Shown piece after piece: positions 9,090 to 19,881 of a stretch of DNA of 64,000 nt; within the stretch, counting starts at the first letter, position 1, and every line of letters begins with the position of its first letter. The position numbers were made by a program, and so were the translations under genes. Under the pieces are notes generated by a model. The model made no database searches. It worked only from the letters and a program-made list of their open reading frames with translations, and had not been told where the DNA came from. Source of the DNA: Helianthus annuus (lineage: Eukaryota; Streptophyta; Magnoliopsida; Asterales; Asteraceae); assembly GCF_002127325.2 (NCBI RefSeq), contig NC_035444.2:38913226-38977225 (forward strand), read 5' to 3'.

Positions 9090-11886
9090 TGTCACACCCC
9101 AACCGATGGCGGAAACATCGAGGCGTGGCACTGAGCGAAACAGATTGTCCAGAAGTTTCCATAACAATTATCATTACCAATTAATTTAAAGTAACATGTC
9201 CCATACCATGTCTCAAAAGGTAAACAAATTATTACAGACAAAACTAGGCAAATTGTTCTGTTTCGACAACTCAGGTTTCATTAGTACAGGCAACTATTTG
9301 TTGGTAACTAAGACTCTTTCCTAGCCTTGATTTCCAAGCAAATAGACACCTTAAGCACCTGTCACATACGTTAAAATAAAAGTCAATACACATAGTGTAA
9401 AGGCGAGTATACAAGTTCGATATAGCATATAGAGTTTGAAATAGTATACATTAACCAGCACGTACACTGAGTAACACGAAGCATGTTAGTTATCGACATG
9501 AACCTATCGATACTAATGACTGCGGGTTGACTGCCCAAGGCAGTTCGTAATACATGATCACCACTGTAATCCATGCAAATAATTGTCCTTAACAACCCCT
9601 GAGTGAATGGGTGCTGAGTCCAAACTATAGTACTATCGTCGTTAAGGCAGGTAGACAGCATTCCATGTGTAAACATAACAAACAAGCATTCATTAAGTCA
9701 CGTATAACATGCGATATCGGTTAGCGTTTAAAGTATTGCGTAGTGTGTTCATTTGTGATTTTGAATAAGTAACGTATGTAACACCTAAAAGTGTGTAAAG
9801 CAAAAAGGGATCGAGTATACTCACAGCGGTTGATGGATTGAAGGGAACGCTTGAGAGTGAGGTTAGCCTGAATAGTTCGATAGCATAACGATAAGTAACA
9901 CGTAGAACGAGAGTAAGTGTTGGTGGTTCGAACAGCTGGTCGCTCAGATGGTAGTCCGATCGGACAGCTGATCGTGCGGTTGATAGTCCGTTCGGACGGC
10001 TGTCCGCTCGGATGGTCATTCGAGTGGATTGTTTCTTCCTTTGAGAGGGATGTGTTTGTGTATGATGGTTTGGCTTTTGAAGTTTTTGTTGCAGCATTTT
10101 GAAAACATTGAAGTGTCTCTACCTTTCAGGTCGGTCGATCGGACGTTCGTTCGATCGGCCGGCAACCCGTTCGGCTGGCACTTCAGCGAGAACAAGTTTT
10201 CAGCAGGATGTCACTCGATTGGACAACAGTCCGGTCGGGTGGCAACCTTAGTGCATTGAACGTGTTTGAAAAATCGATTAAGTGTTAAAGCCCAAGTATC
10301 TCATGATCCGAAGGGCAATCCGGTCGGATGGTAGTCCGATCGGATAGCAATTCGTTCAATACTCAAACTTCAGATAAAGTCGGTTAAGTGTGGGACCCAA
10401 GGTGTAAGCCGTTCGGCTGACCGGTTGTTCGGGTGACTGTCCGTTCGGTCAGCAGTTCGATTGGACGACACCCCGTCCTGGTCGTCCTGTTCGTCTTACA
10501 CTTGGTTGTTCTGATTATTTATCGTTTTATCGAGATGCTTTTGATAATGTGTTAAGCAACAGAAACCTCGTCAATACTTGGCATTCCTGATCGGACAGGA
10601 ATCACCCAAATCCGGTCAGTTAACTGTTCAAGACGGTGTTCCAAGTTTAACCCGTAATCGGTAACCCTCGTCGATAGGTTCCGGATCTTGGACCAACACA
10701 TCCACAGGAATGAGTAGGAAGTCGGTACAAGCTCCGATTCTATCGGTTTTGAGTGCATTGAGTGTAAAAGAGTTGAAAGAAGGTTGGAAAACATTCTCTC
10801 AATTCTTTTCACCGTGAACATGTTTAGATCTATGAAAGATCTTTGTTGTTTATTTGGAAATCGGTTAGATCCAAGTCGTTCTTGGTGGATTGAGGCCAAA
10901 ACATGAAGTTCTTCAAGAACACATGATGACGTCATCCTAGAATACCTTGAATCTTGGTGATTTCACGGTTAAAAGTTAAGATTTAAAAGATAGAAAGGTG
11001 TAGGAGTGCGTGTAGATTAAGGAAGTACAAGATTTAGGACGAGATCTTACCGGAATTGAGAGAAATCGAGGAAAAGGCGAGGAGCACGAGCTGGTCGGTC
11101 AGAGAGTTTCCAAAAGTAGAAAGAATGAAAGTGACATGGGTATTTATAGAGTTCCAAAAAGGAAAGGGCTGGCCGATCGGCCAGGCAGCTCGATCGGACA
11201 GCCTGTCCGATCGGACGGCAGTCCGGACGGACGGCTGGTTGATCGGCTGGTTACCTGATCGATCGGTCGCCTGATTCGAGTGTTCGGTGCGACGAGTTTT
11301 GCTGTTTCGATTTTGATTGTGAGCGTTGCGATGCGATAGGTTTCCTAGTCAAATTACTTTTAATCCCAACTACTCATATCTCACACTATCTCTTCTCCAC
11401 TAATTATCATACTATATCAACATACAATCATCCTTATTTCGTATTCGTTTAGCGATTGCGATTCGATTGCGATTGAGTTCGATTGCAATTTGATTGATTA
11501 CCACACATAACATAAATAAACATGCACAAGTAACACATAAGGCGCACACACACGTATAACAACCACCAAAATGCGATATTCGAGTTGCGAGCGAGATGTT
11601 GATTAGATTAGTTCGATTAGCGTTTAGTTGACTTTATCGCATTGATACTTCCTATTGTTCACAGTCGTAAAACGATTCGTAGCGATAAATATTCGTCGAT
11701 TGCTGCGATTGTAATTAATTACTCCACATAATACAACTAACGAAAAACATAAAAATAGGCTAACTACAAGTCAAAGAAGTCAAAACAGGAATTGAGCGAG
11801 GAGAGACAGATTGCAATTAGCAATCTTTTCTTCCTTTGACTTCAATCTTGACTTTGACTTTGACTTCGAAACACTGGGGTGTTACA
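9090..11886. mobile_element. Solo LTR of a Tekay/Del-like Ty3 element, 2.8 kb
   Basis: Ends are TGTCACACCCC and GGGGTGTTACA (10/11 inverted match), flanked by perfect 5-bp target duplications ACTAC at 9085-9089 and 11887-11891. No internal region is present, so the original element was lost by LTR-LTR recombination. It is the same family as the LTR at 52986-55455. The 3' LTR end (minus orientation) is at 9090. Two clusters, 9930-10490 and 11160-11270, are packed with variants of the palindrome CCGATCGG. Confidence 0.92.
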
Positions 11887-12166
11887 ACTACAAGTTTGCG
11901 CCGCCCAATCGCCGGCCGCTACCTTAAGATTCCGGCCGCCGCTGAATCGCCGCCACCACCAGAATATTCCGGCCGCCGTTCAGTCGCCGCCACCACCACC
12001 ACAAGCTTCCAGCCGCCGCTCAATCGCTTCCACCACCACCACTTACCATGTACATATGCTGTTGATTTTAGAGAGGGGGGGGTTTGAAAATGAAAACTTT
12101 GTGTAGAGAGAGAAACTAACCTCTAAGGATTAATAGAAGAAACACACTGAGCAGTTTAAAACTCCA

Positions 12167-12257
12167 GCATCAAGCATCAAGCATCAAGCATCAAGCATCA
12201 AGCATCAAGCATCAAGCATCAAGCATCAAGCATCAAGCATCAAACATCAAGCATCAA
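12167..12257. repeat. Minisatellite (GCATCAA)n
   Basis: About thirteen head-to-tail copies of a 7-base unit gcatcaa, one with a C to A change (aacatcaa near 12240). It lies between the solo LTR and the right subterminal repeats of the host hAT-like element. Confidence 0.95.
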
Positions 12258-12609
12258 TCACTGTACAATTTTTTTTTAATTTTTTATATAATATAATAAA
12301 TATATTGTTCAAACGAAGCCGTACATTTGCTATATAATATAATAGCTCAGTTTATAATATAATTTTATAATTTAACATTTCTTTTTATAGAACAACCCAA
12401 CCTGTTTTGACCCGAAACCCGTTCTGACCCGAACCCGTTATGACCCAAACCCGTTCTGACCCGAACCTGTCCTGACCTATACCCGTTCTGACCCGAACCA
12501 AAATAACCCTTTTTTATATCAACTCGTTCTGACCCGAACCCAATTTGACCTGAACCCGTTCTGACTCGCCACCTGACCCAACCCGACCCACCCGTTTTGC
12601 CAGCCCTAG

Positions 12610-12838
12610 CCACAACCCTCATCGGACGCTGGAGTCACTTCAGCCTCACACAGCCCCTCCAACCTCCTTAGTACTCACTCAATAACTCTCTAGTCTCTTC
12701 TTTTGTTCAAAATGAAGAACTAAGTTGATCTTTTTATGTTGAATTAAAATCAAATATTTGGCTGACTCCTAAACCTGGTCAAGTTTCTTTCTATCTAATG
12801 ATCACCTTGTTTGCAGGTACTAAATTCTTTTTGAATTA
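12610..12838. other. Short intergenic stretch
   Basis: This begins with the right target duplication of the hAT-like element and is otherwise AT-rich sequence with no coding or repeat structure that I recognise. Confidence 0.4.
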
Positions 12839-13229
12839 GGGGACCGCTAGAATGAGAAACACCTCGAGTTGTAAGAACCGCGAAAATCACACCGTACGGG
12901 GCGAGGTGGACCAAATTTTTTTTTTCAAAAACGTAGATGCATGTATTATAAACACATTCGTAAAAAAAATTTAAAAAAAAATGCCGTGCGTGTAGTTTTT
13001 TACACCACAAGTTTGTGGTTTACGAGTTCCGTAAATTTACGGAACTCGTAAACCACAAACTTGTGGTGTAAAAAACTACACGCACGGCATTTTTTTTAAT
13101 TTTTTTTACGAATGTGTTTATAATACATGCATCTACGTTTTTGAAAAAAAAAATTGGTCCACCTCGCCCCGGATCAAATAGTTCTCGCTGTTCTTACAAC
13201 TCGAGGTGGTTCTCATTCTAGCGGCCCCC
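12839..13229. mobile_element. Foldback MITE, Mutator-like
   Basis: The whole 391 bp is a near-perfect inverted repeat centred near 13035 (acgagttccgtaaatttacg), with ends GGGGACCGCTAGAATGAGAA and its inverse at 13229. The flanks TTTTGAATTA at 12829-12838 and 13230-13239 are identical direct repeats of 9-10 bp, the target-site size of Mutator-like elements. No coding capacity. Such a hairpin would give double-stranded RNA if transcribed. Confidence 0.88.
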
Positions 13230-13239
13230 TTTTGAATTA

Positions 13240-13581
13240 TCATTGCAAAGTTTAGACTTGTGATTCTGGGGCTCACTTAATCAAATTCTATATTTGTACA
13301 TTGTATTAATATTTGCATACCAACTGTTTGATGAAATGTTTGTGTAGGAACTTTCATCTTCAAATCTGTATTTTCAATATTTATTGCCCTGCTTGATGAA
13401 ATGACTATCATTATATTATCATGTTATGACTTAACATCAACAAAAGAAATTGTCCTTCAGGGTAAGATTTCATAATTTTTTATCACATTGGGATAACCTG
13501 TATATATGAATGTAGTGGGAATTCTCATAATGACTATGAATTATAAAATTTTTTGAATAATTTTCACTCCTTACACTTTTA
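13240..13581. other. AT-rich intergenic stretch
   Basis: I see no gene, repeat array or transposon end here. It links the foldback MITE to the PIF/Harbinger element. Confidence 0.4.
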
Positions 13582-14433
13582 GGTAGTGTTTGGTATGTAG
13601 GAATGGGAGGTGGAATGAAATGAACTATTGCGAGGGAATGAAAAAAAATGTGTTTGGTTGGTAAACGTAATGGAATCACCCATTACATAAGTCATTCCAT
13701 TCCCTCAAATTCATTCCATCCACTCCCCCTGTTTTTTCCCATTCCATTCCCTCTCTCAGCCTACTTCACAAACACCGCCCATCACCTCCACCATTTGCCA
13801 CCACCAGCACCTACCGTCGTCACCACCCGCCACCAACCTCCGCCAACCACCACCACCACCACCACCGTCCTCTGCCGCCCACTGCCACCGCCGCCCACTG
13901 CCACCGCCATAAACTACTATCATTGCCACTCGCCATCGTAAACCACCGCCACCCTGAACACTACCGCCACCCTCCGCCGACCACCACCACCATCCTCCGC
14001 TGCCACCACCCGCTACCGTCAACCACCACCACCCACTGTCGTCGCCACCACCATCGACCACCATCGCCGCCACCTGCCACCGCAGACCATCGCCAACCCC
14101 AACCATCACCGCCAACCCCAACCATCGCCGCCACCACCACTAACAACCCTCACCCACCGACGACCGCCACCGACCACCGCTACCACCGACCACCACCACC
14201 CATCGCTGCCACCTCCACTAGCCGTCACCGATAACTGCTACCACCCATCACCGATTTAATTCATTCCTCTTTTCTTATCTACCAAACAACACAAGATAAT
14301 GATTTATTCCGTTCCTGCATGGTAACCAAACAAGACTAAGGAATGTAATGATCCATTTCATTCCTTTGTCCATTTCATTACCTCGTCCATTCCATTCCCT
14401 TATCTATTCCATTACGCCATATCAAATAGACCC
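13582..14433. mobile_element. PIF/Harbinger-like non-autonomous element with CCACC-rich core
   Basis: Ends GGTAGTGTTTGGTATG and, inverted, GGGTCTATTTGATATG are imperfect terminal repeats, flanked by TTA at 13579-13581 and 14434-14436, the PIF/Harbinger target. Subterminal blocks repeat GGAATGGAATG in inverse orientation at the two ends. The interior (about 13790-14240) is a strongly strand-biased CCACCACCG/CCGCCACC tract; open frames across it are low-complexity Pro/Thr/His or Gly/Trp readings and are not genes. Confidence 0.75.
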
Positions 14434-14436
14434 TTA

Positions 14437-15859
14437 AAAGACAAGCTTATTAAATGAACTTGGCCCGAACCGTGGGATAACCGACCTGAACCATCGACCC
14501 GACCCAATAATTTTTATGTCCGGACATATGAAATTAGAACATTTAAAAAAGTGAACCCCTCGAGAAAATTCCTGAATCCGCCTGGAGTTCCACTCCCGTC
14601 CTCTCATTATGTCTCATTACGTTCCAAAATCAAAATCCAAATTTCATTTTCCGAATTTGAAACCCCACAGCACAAATAACTCTCCCAAATTCAACCATAA
14701 CGGATTGCTTAATTTTTCGAAGTTGCATGATGTGAAGAAGGCTTCATACCCATCGTAACCTTATTCCTCTTTCAATCTTTATGACCTTCGATTTAATAAC
14801 ATATCACATCATTACGACCGTGTGATTACCCCAAAGTGAATGATATTGTATCTATAATTTGTCAGAAAACCCTGCGTATTGATCCGCGATGATCGCGGAA
14901 TGGCGTTATTAGACTATCAAGTTTGTGATGGTTTCAATTAGTGTTCCAAAGATAATAGATTAGGGATATTCAAGTCATATTTTCGAGAGAAAGTGTAGTA
15001 TTTTGAAGCAGTTGCGAAGATATCCCAATTACAGTGCTTGTGATACCTTAGGAAACTTGATTAGCTGGCCGACTAAACAACCAAGATGCACATCCGGTGG
15101 CCGTGTATTTTACTATGTTAGTATGTTTTCACTTCTAGTTTATTTTCAGTTCTAAATGGGTCGGGTCGGGCTTTGGGCATCACTATGTGATTGGTTTTGA
15201 AACTCATTGTAGATAAACAAATTGCAAATTACCATGGGCTTGAAGCAAATGTATTGACACCACTGGTTTTATATTAATATATGCAAATCAACATTGATAC
15301 CGCTAGTTGGTATAATGGAACTTTCTGCAAGTCACTATGTAGTTTACATCACGCATGACTAACTACAGAGTGTTAAGGTATGGCAACACCAATCCTGAGC
15401 TTATTGCAAGTCATTTCTAATTATATGATTCTATTGTATTAACTTGTGGCTAATTATTTATTAGCTGTAGAATGTTGTGCAACAATAGTATAAACTCATA
15501 ATTTAAAGTTCAATCTGTGACTAGGGTTTGACATATGAATTTGCTACTAGAACTTTCTGAAAATGTTAACAATCTGCACAAGACTACTCTTCGGAAAATG
15601 TGAGTGGTTAGGTTGGTGTAAGGATATACTAAAAAACTAGTAGTTCTATTAAAAGAAATGGAATGTCTTTGATCATAGAATGTACATATTTTGTTGTCAA
15701 CTGGAACACAACATGAATACAGAAAACTAATGTTCAGTTTTTTTCACCCACCTTAATTTATTTGTTGACCCCCCCCCCCCCCCCCTAAAAATTTTCTCCT
15801 TATACCTTATTTTTATGACCATTAAAGGGCACATATAAATAGATAGAAAATAGTTTGCC
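14437..15859. other. Intergenic; hAT-type terminal remnant and a C17 tract
   Basis: Around 14560-14585 the sequence gtgaacccctcgagaaaatt then cctgaatccgcc looks like the right terminus of a hAT MITE (inverse GGCGGATTCAGG), related to the 8280 and 8450 termini. No partner was found. A run of 17 C lies at 15769-15785. No coding region is supported. Confidence 0.4.
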
Positions 15860-17046
15860 AAACTTCCCAAAACTGATTATACCAAGACCACTCTACCCAC
15901 AAATGATAAAAGTTTCGCTTTCCAATTCGAAAGTCTTCTATTGAACGTATCAATAACCTCCTTCCAATGTATCGCACGCTTCATATTTGATCCAACTTTA
16001 AGCCCTAAATAAGTAAACGAAAACTTCCCAGCCTTACAATTAAAAACTTTCACCGTCTCATGTACTTCTTCTTCCTCTCTCCCGAACCCAAAAGGTTGAC
16101 TCTCCTCGAATAAACTTTCAATTCGGGGGGGGGGGGGGATAGTGCACGGTCCTCCCAACCGCCGAAGTGATCTCACTCCGGGAGCCGCTACCCGACCAAG
16201 CTAGCTCCGCGGTGACTTCCCCATGCCGAGTACCTTTGTCATCATAACATGACGTGCCTCCGTAGCTATAATAAACAAAAATGGCGACAAAGGATCGCCT
16301 TGGCGTAAACCACACATGTACTGAAACTCCCCGGATGGCGACCCATTTACTAAAACGGACCCTCTTCCCTTAAAGAGTATCCCCATCACCCAATTTCTCC
16401 GCATCCGAGGAAAACCCATATGTTTCATCACAGAAAAAAAGAACTTCCAGTTAAGAGTATCGTATGCCTTTTCAATATCGACTTTTAAAACAAAAAATAT
16501 GTTTCTTTGTTTTTTTTACCCAACCTGCTATTTCGTTTACCACTAGTGGCCCGCCAACAAAATTCCTCCCTGACACAAATGCCGACTGAGCATTTGAAAC
16601 CACACTACTTATGACACTTTTCATACGATTCGCCAAGGTTTTTGATATTATTTTATTAACTACAATCAAAGAAATAGGTCTAAATTCAGAGAAAGTCACA
16701 GGATCTGGTACCTTGGAATAAGCGAAACAAACTAAGAACTACAGGTATGACGGATAGAGTCGTGTACGAAAACAACTTAATCATGTCCATCGCTACCGAT
16801 TTTAGATCTTCCCAGTACTTCTTTATAAGATTGAAAGTTATCCATCCGGACCTAGTGCTTTATTCCCCCACACTCCCATACAGACGCACGAAGTTCCTCG
16901 ATAGAAAACGACACAATCAACCCTAAACATTGACCTTGATCGAGCTTCTTGAAACTGTCCCCGTCTACTCTTGGCCTAGAACTCAATGATTCTTGGAATT
17001 TTAATTCAAATGCTTCCTTAAACTTTTCTTTTATTTTAGTCGCCTC

Positions 17047-17505
17047 CAGGGCGGAACCAATGAGTAACTAGCCGTAGCACAGGATACGGCTCAACCCCGT
17101 ATTCGCAGTGTATTTTTTCGGTTTTATACATAGGATATCCCTAAACATATATGAGGATACCCTTAACAGAAAAATATGAAACTTGATATTATTCCTTTAG
17201 CCCAATACTTATTTAACAATTAAGCCCAAATAATAAGTTACATGATAATTAAGCCCAAGTAAGTAAAATAATCCATTGATTATGGACATGGGCACCAAAT
17301 TGCAATTGGAAGTTCTAGTGATCTTACTCGTCTTATGACAAAAACTAGAACACATAGTGCTTGTCATTTGGTTTATCGGGTAGTGAAGCTAGCTTTGATT
17401 TTACCGGTTGCAACCACAACCGTTGGTTATTTATTATTGTATATTTGCATGGTAAAAAAAAATTAATTTGGGATACCCCTGAATTAAAGGGCTAGCTCCG
17501 TTACT
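17047..17505. mobile_element. Non-autonomous hAT element inside the LINE
   Basis: A 459-bp insert is flanked by perfect 8-bp duplications GTCGCCTC (17039-17046 and 17506-17513). Its ends begin CAGGGCGGAACC and, inverted, AGTAACGGAGCTAG, like degenerate CAGGGGCGGANC hAT termini. Removing it makes the LINE reading EWVTEATKIK continuous, which confirms the boundaries. Confidence 0.82.
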
Positions 17506-17570
17506 GTCGCCTCCGTAACCCACTCACCATCACATCAATCCATAGCCCAATTCAGCCTGTTTGTAGCTAT

Positions 17571-17906
17571 GGGGTTGTTTACAATAGCATGAAAACGATT
17601 GTTTGTTTACCTCTTAATGAGACTCTTAATGGTTCAGACCTCTTACTGGTTCAATACTTAATGATTCAGACTGTTTGTTTCGTGAGCAGATGTCTGAATG
17701 GTTCAGACATTTGCTTCTGAATGATTAAGTATTATACAGAATCTGAATGGTTAAGACCTCTAATCTGAATTGGTCAGACATTTGCCTTTGAAGGGTTAAA
17801 CAAAATATTGTCTCTTAATGACTCAGACCTTTACTGGTTCAACACTTAGTGGTTCAAACCTCTTACTGGTTCAGCATTTAACCATTCAGAAGTTGGCAAA
17901 TAGCCC
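17571..17906. mobile_element. MITE (hAT-like) with TTAAGAG/TCTGAATGG subterminal repeats
   Basis: Ends ggggttgttta and, inverted, GGGCTATTTGCC bound a 336-bp insert rich in tctgaatggttaag and cttactggttcag in both orientations. It interrupts the LINE between GLGDENT and ATNRL-coding sequence. A clean target duplication is not visible, so the class is inferred from terminal style. Confidence 0.6.
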
Positions 17907-18330
17907 GCAGTATTTTCATCACCCAACCCAATCCACTTTACCCGTGATCCATATTCTGAACTTTATGCCACTCCCTTATTTACATTGCTGCCACTCCCCA
18001 ATTTCCGCTTCCGTTAAAATTCTAGATTCCGCTTCCATATCAAGTAAACTGTACCTCGTCCTCGCTAACGTTAGCAATCTTTCTGTTTCCTTATTTTTAT
18101 TTCTCCACAAGTTTCACCGCCCTTAACTTGGTTTCCAAAATCTCATCCTTAAACCACCCCTTTTTTATCGCCTAAACAAAACCTGGCAACATCATCCCAC
18201 TACTAAAAAAACGAAAAGGAGACAGACCGAAACTATTGTTCACAAAAGTGGGGACTGTGATCTGAATTTCTCTGGCAAGCGCGAGTAAAGTGGCATCCGG
18301 CCATCGACTCACAAAAGCATCACACAGTCT

Positions 18331-18762
18331 AATTATATAATATCAAATAATAAGAAACTTCAGTATGTGAGTACATATCACTGTAGCTAAATGCATAGGT
18401 TATTCAGCTCATCTTTTCTTTACGTCTCCACTTTCTACTCTTCCTTAGCATGCCAGCAACTTTCTTTCCCCCCGTAGCAACTTGATTTTCCCCGTATAGC
18501 ATACCGGTACCGATACCGTTATTTATCGATACCAGTATTCAAAAAATCTAATACCGTTTATGATCGGTACGATACGATACCGGTATGATATCGTAAGATA
18601 TCAGTATTTTTCGGTAAAAAATCTCATCCATGGTTCTAGACGAGGACCTCTTTGCCTTTTTTAAATAAAGTGACCATTTCGCTCAACTACTTATACACGT
18701 AAGTAGTTTTTAATGTTATTTGGGCAACTAAATGATTCCGTTTGTGCCACAGTAGCCACCAA
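18331..18762. other. Intergenic with GGTATCGGTACC-like motif cluster
   Basis: At 18500-18620, variants of accggtaccgatacc, gatacgataccggtatgata and gatatcagtattt recur in both orientations, resembling subterminal repeats of a degraded MITE. Termini were not identified. The target duplication GCCACCAA of the next element is at 18755-18762. Confidence 0.4.
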
Positions 18763-19873
18763 TAGAGATGGGCATAAAACCCGGTTCCAACCCGATTCCA
18801 GTGGATCCGGCCCGGACCCGGTTCCGGTTCCTACCCGATGCTCAGAGGAACCGGTCCCAGGTTTAAAAAACCCGACGGGTACTACCCGGTTCCCATTTTT
18901 TCTAAAAAAAGTCAACCATACCCGGTTCCTATCCGTACCCGGTTTATACCCGTACCCGGTTCCTCCCCGTACCCGGTTCCTATGTATACCCGGTATGTTA
19001 CCGTTGTAACCGATTCGTATATGGATATGACCGTTGTACCCGGTTCCTAGATATATGCTAACTCATTAAATACATAACACTTTAAACATAACACTTAAAA
19101 CAAACATAACACTTAAAACATAACACATCAAACACTTCAAACATCACACATAAAACATAAGACATTAAACATAACTAAACAAACGCATCCACCAAACTAC
19201 ATATTAGAAGAACCCGATCCTTCGCCCTTTTCTTCCTTTTTTGCCTTTGTGACCGGGCAATGTTTGTCGGTATGCTTCTTGAGGGTGGAGTTTGCCGCCG
19301 CCTTCATGAACTTACCACAATTCTTGCAACGAGCCATCTCATGGTTATCCGACATCAAACACAAATCAAAATTTTTCCAAATAGCCGGGTTACGCTTGGT
19401 TTCTAATATCAAAACCACTCCTTCTTCTGATGCCATAGTGTTCTTCCGGGTTTGATTGTTTGAATGTAAATGGGAAAGAAGAGTGATGGAAGATGAAAAT
19501 TGGAAATGTGTTGAGAGTTTGATGAAATAATCGATTTTTATAATTCAAAACCGGTTATAACGGTCAAAATTTAAAAAAAAAAAACAGCTTTTTCAGACGG
19601 AACCGGTTACAACAGTAGCCGTCAGCCACTTTTTCTGAAATACGCAGAGGAACCGGTTCTGGTCAGTACCCGTAACCGGTTCTGCACAGTACCCGGACCC
19701 GGTTCTATAGTACCCGAACCCGGTTCTACCGGTTCTAAAAAAAATGACGTGTACCCGGGTTATACCCGGACCCGGTTCCACTAACCACCCGGTTCCATTC
19801 ACTTGTACCCATACCCGGTTCCGGGTTGGAACCGGTTCCGGGTTATAAAAATACCCGAAAATGCCCATCTCTA
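18763..19873. mobile_element. hAT deletion derivative retaining a BED-finger ORF
   Basis: The termini TAGAGATGGGCATAAAACC and, inverted, TAGAGATGGGCATTTTCGGG are flanked by perfect 8-bp duplications GCCACCAA (18755-18762 and 19874-19881). Subterminal arrays of acccggttcc lie in opposite orientation at the two ends. Between them only the N-terminal DNA-binding exon of a transposase survives (19197-19436), so the element would depend on another copy to move. Clean duplication and termini suggest a fairly recent insertion. Confidence 0.92.
19197..19436 (-). CDS. BED-type zinc finger remnant of a hAT transposase (79 aa)
   Basis: The product starts MASEEGVV, then NPAIWKNFDLCLMSDN and ARCKNCGKFMKAAANSTLKK followed by HTDKHC: a Cx2C...Hx4C BED finger pattern (about residues 38-62), as at the N-terminus of plant RICESLEEPER/DAYSLEEPER-type hAT transposases. 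The tail is basic then Gly/Ser-rich and the frame ends at residue 79. Full transposases are about 650-700 residues, so the catalytic and dimerisation parts are absent. It might bind the element's own acccggttcc subterminal repeats; if expressed it could act as a competitor of the full transposase. Both points are inference. Confidence 0.75.
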   Translation of the reverse strand: MASEEGVVLILETKRNPAIWKNFDLCLMSDNHEMARCKNCGKFMKAAANSTLKKHTDKHCPVTKAKKEEKGEGSGSSNM

Positions 19874-19881
19874 GCCACCAA

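Larger units (their letters stand above)
8726..12609. mobile_element. hAT-like non-autonomous element carrying a nested solo LTR
   Basis: The ends read atacctggcaaagg and ttttgccagccctag (in reverse, CTAGGGCTGGCAAAA), sharing the CTGGCAAA core common among plant hAT termini. Flanks ccacaact (8718-8725) and ccacaacc (12610-12617) form a 7/8 target duplication. Inside each end are inverted arrays of GGGTCAGAACGGG-like units (8740-8950 and 12390-12590), the usual subterminal repeats. The core, excluding the nested LTR, is a CCGCC/CACCACC-rich stretch (8990-9085 and 11890-12050) that was one piece before the LTR inserted. No transposase is present. Confidence 0.55.
15860..18330 (-). pseudogene. 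L1-type LINE ORF2 relic: endonuclease end and reverse transcriptase, interrupted
   Basis: Minus-strand pieces follow plant L1 ORF2 order. The endonuclease tail is at 18320-18130 (CDAFVSRWPDATLLALARE, FGLSPFRFF). A linker at 18100-17915 includes LDMEAESRILTEAEIGEWQQ and RVKWIGLGDENT. EWVTEATKIKEKF spans 17515 and 17040. IEELRASVWECGGIKALGPDG lies near 16870, the RT core FRPISLIVVNKIISKTLANR and NAQSAFVSGRN at 16690-16550, ASVLVNGSPSGEF-like and GLRQGDPLSPFLFIIATEA at 16360-16260, and FTYLGLKVGSNMKR at 16020-15970. The segment expected to hold the catalytic (Y/F)ADD box is missing, replaced by about 95 bp of unrelated GC-rich sequence next to a G14 run (16125-16138). Two MITEs and several shifts split it. 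Both ends are truncated. Confidence 0.85.

Noticed and set aside
9383..11274. Several 60-130 codon frames in the solo LTR and again at 53309-55423
   Set aside because: LTRs of this family are non-coding; the frames differ between the two copies and have no recognised domain.
12167..12257. CRISPR-like array
   Set aside because: Direct 7-bp repeats with no spacers in a plant genome; a simple minisatellite.
13756..14234. Long open frames on both strands across the CCACC/GGTGG tract
   Set aside because: They are low-complexity readings of a trinucleotide-like tract inside a PIF-type element, with no domain or start context.
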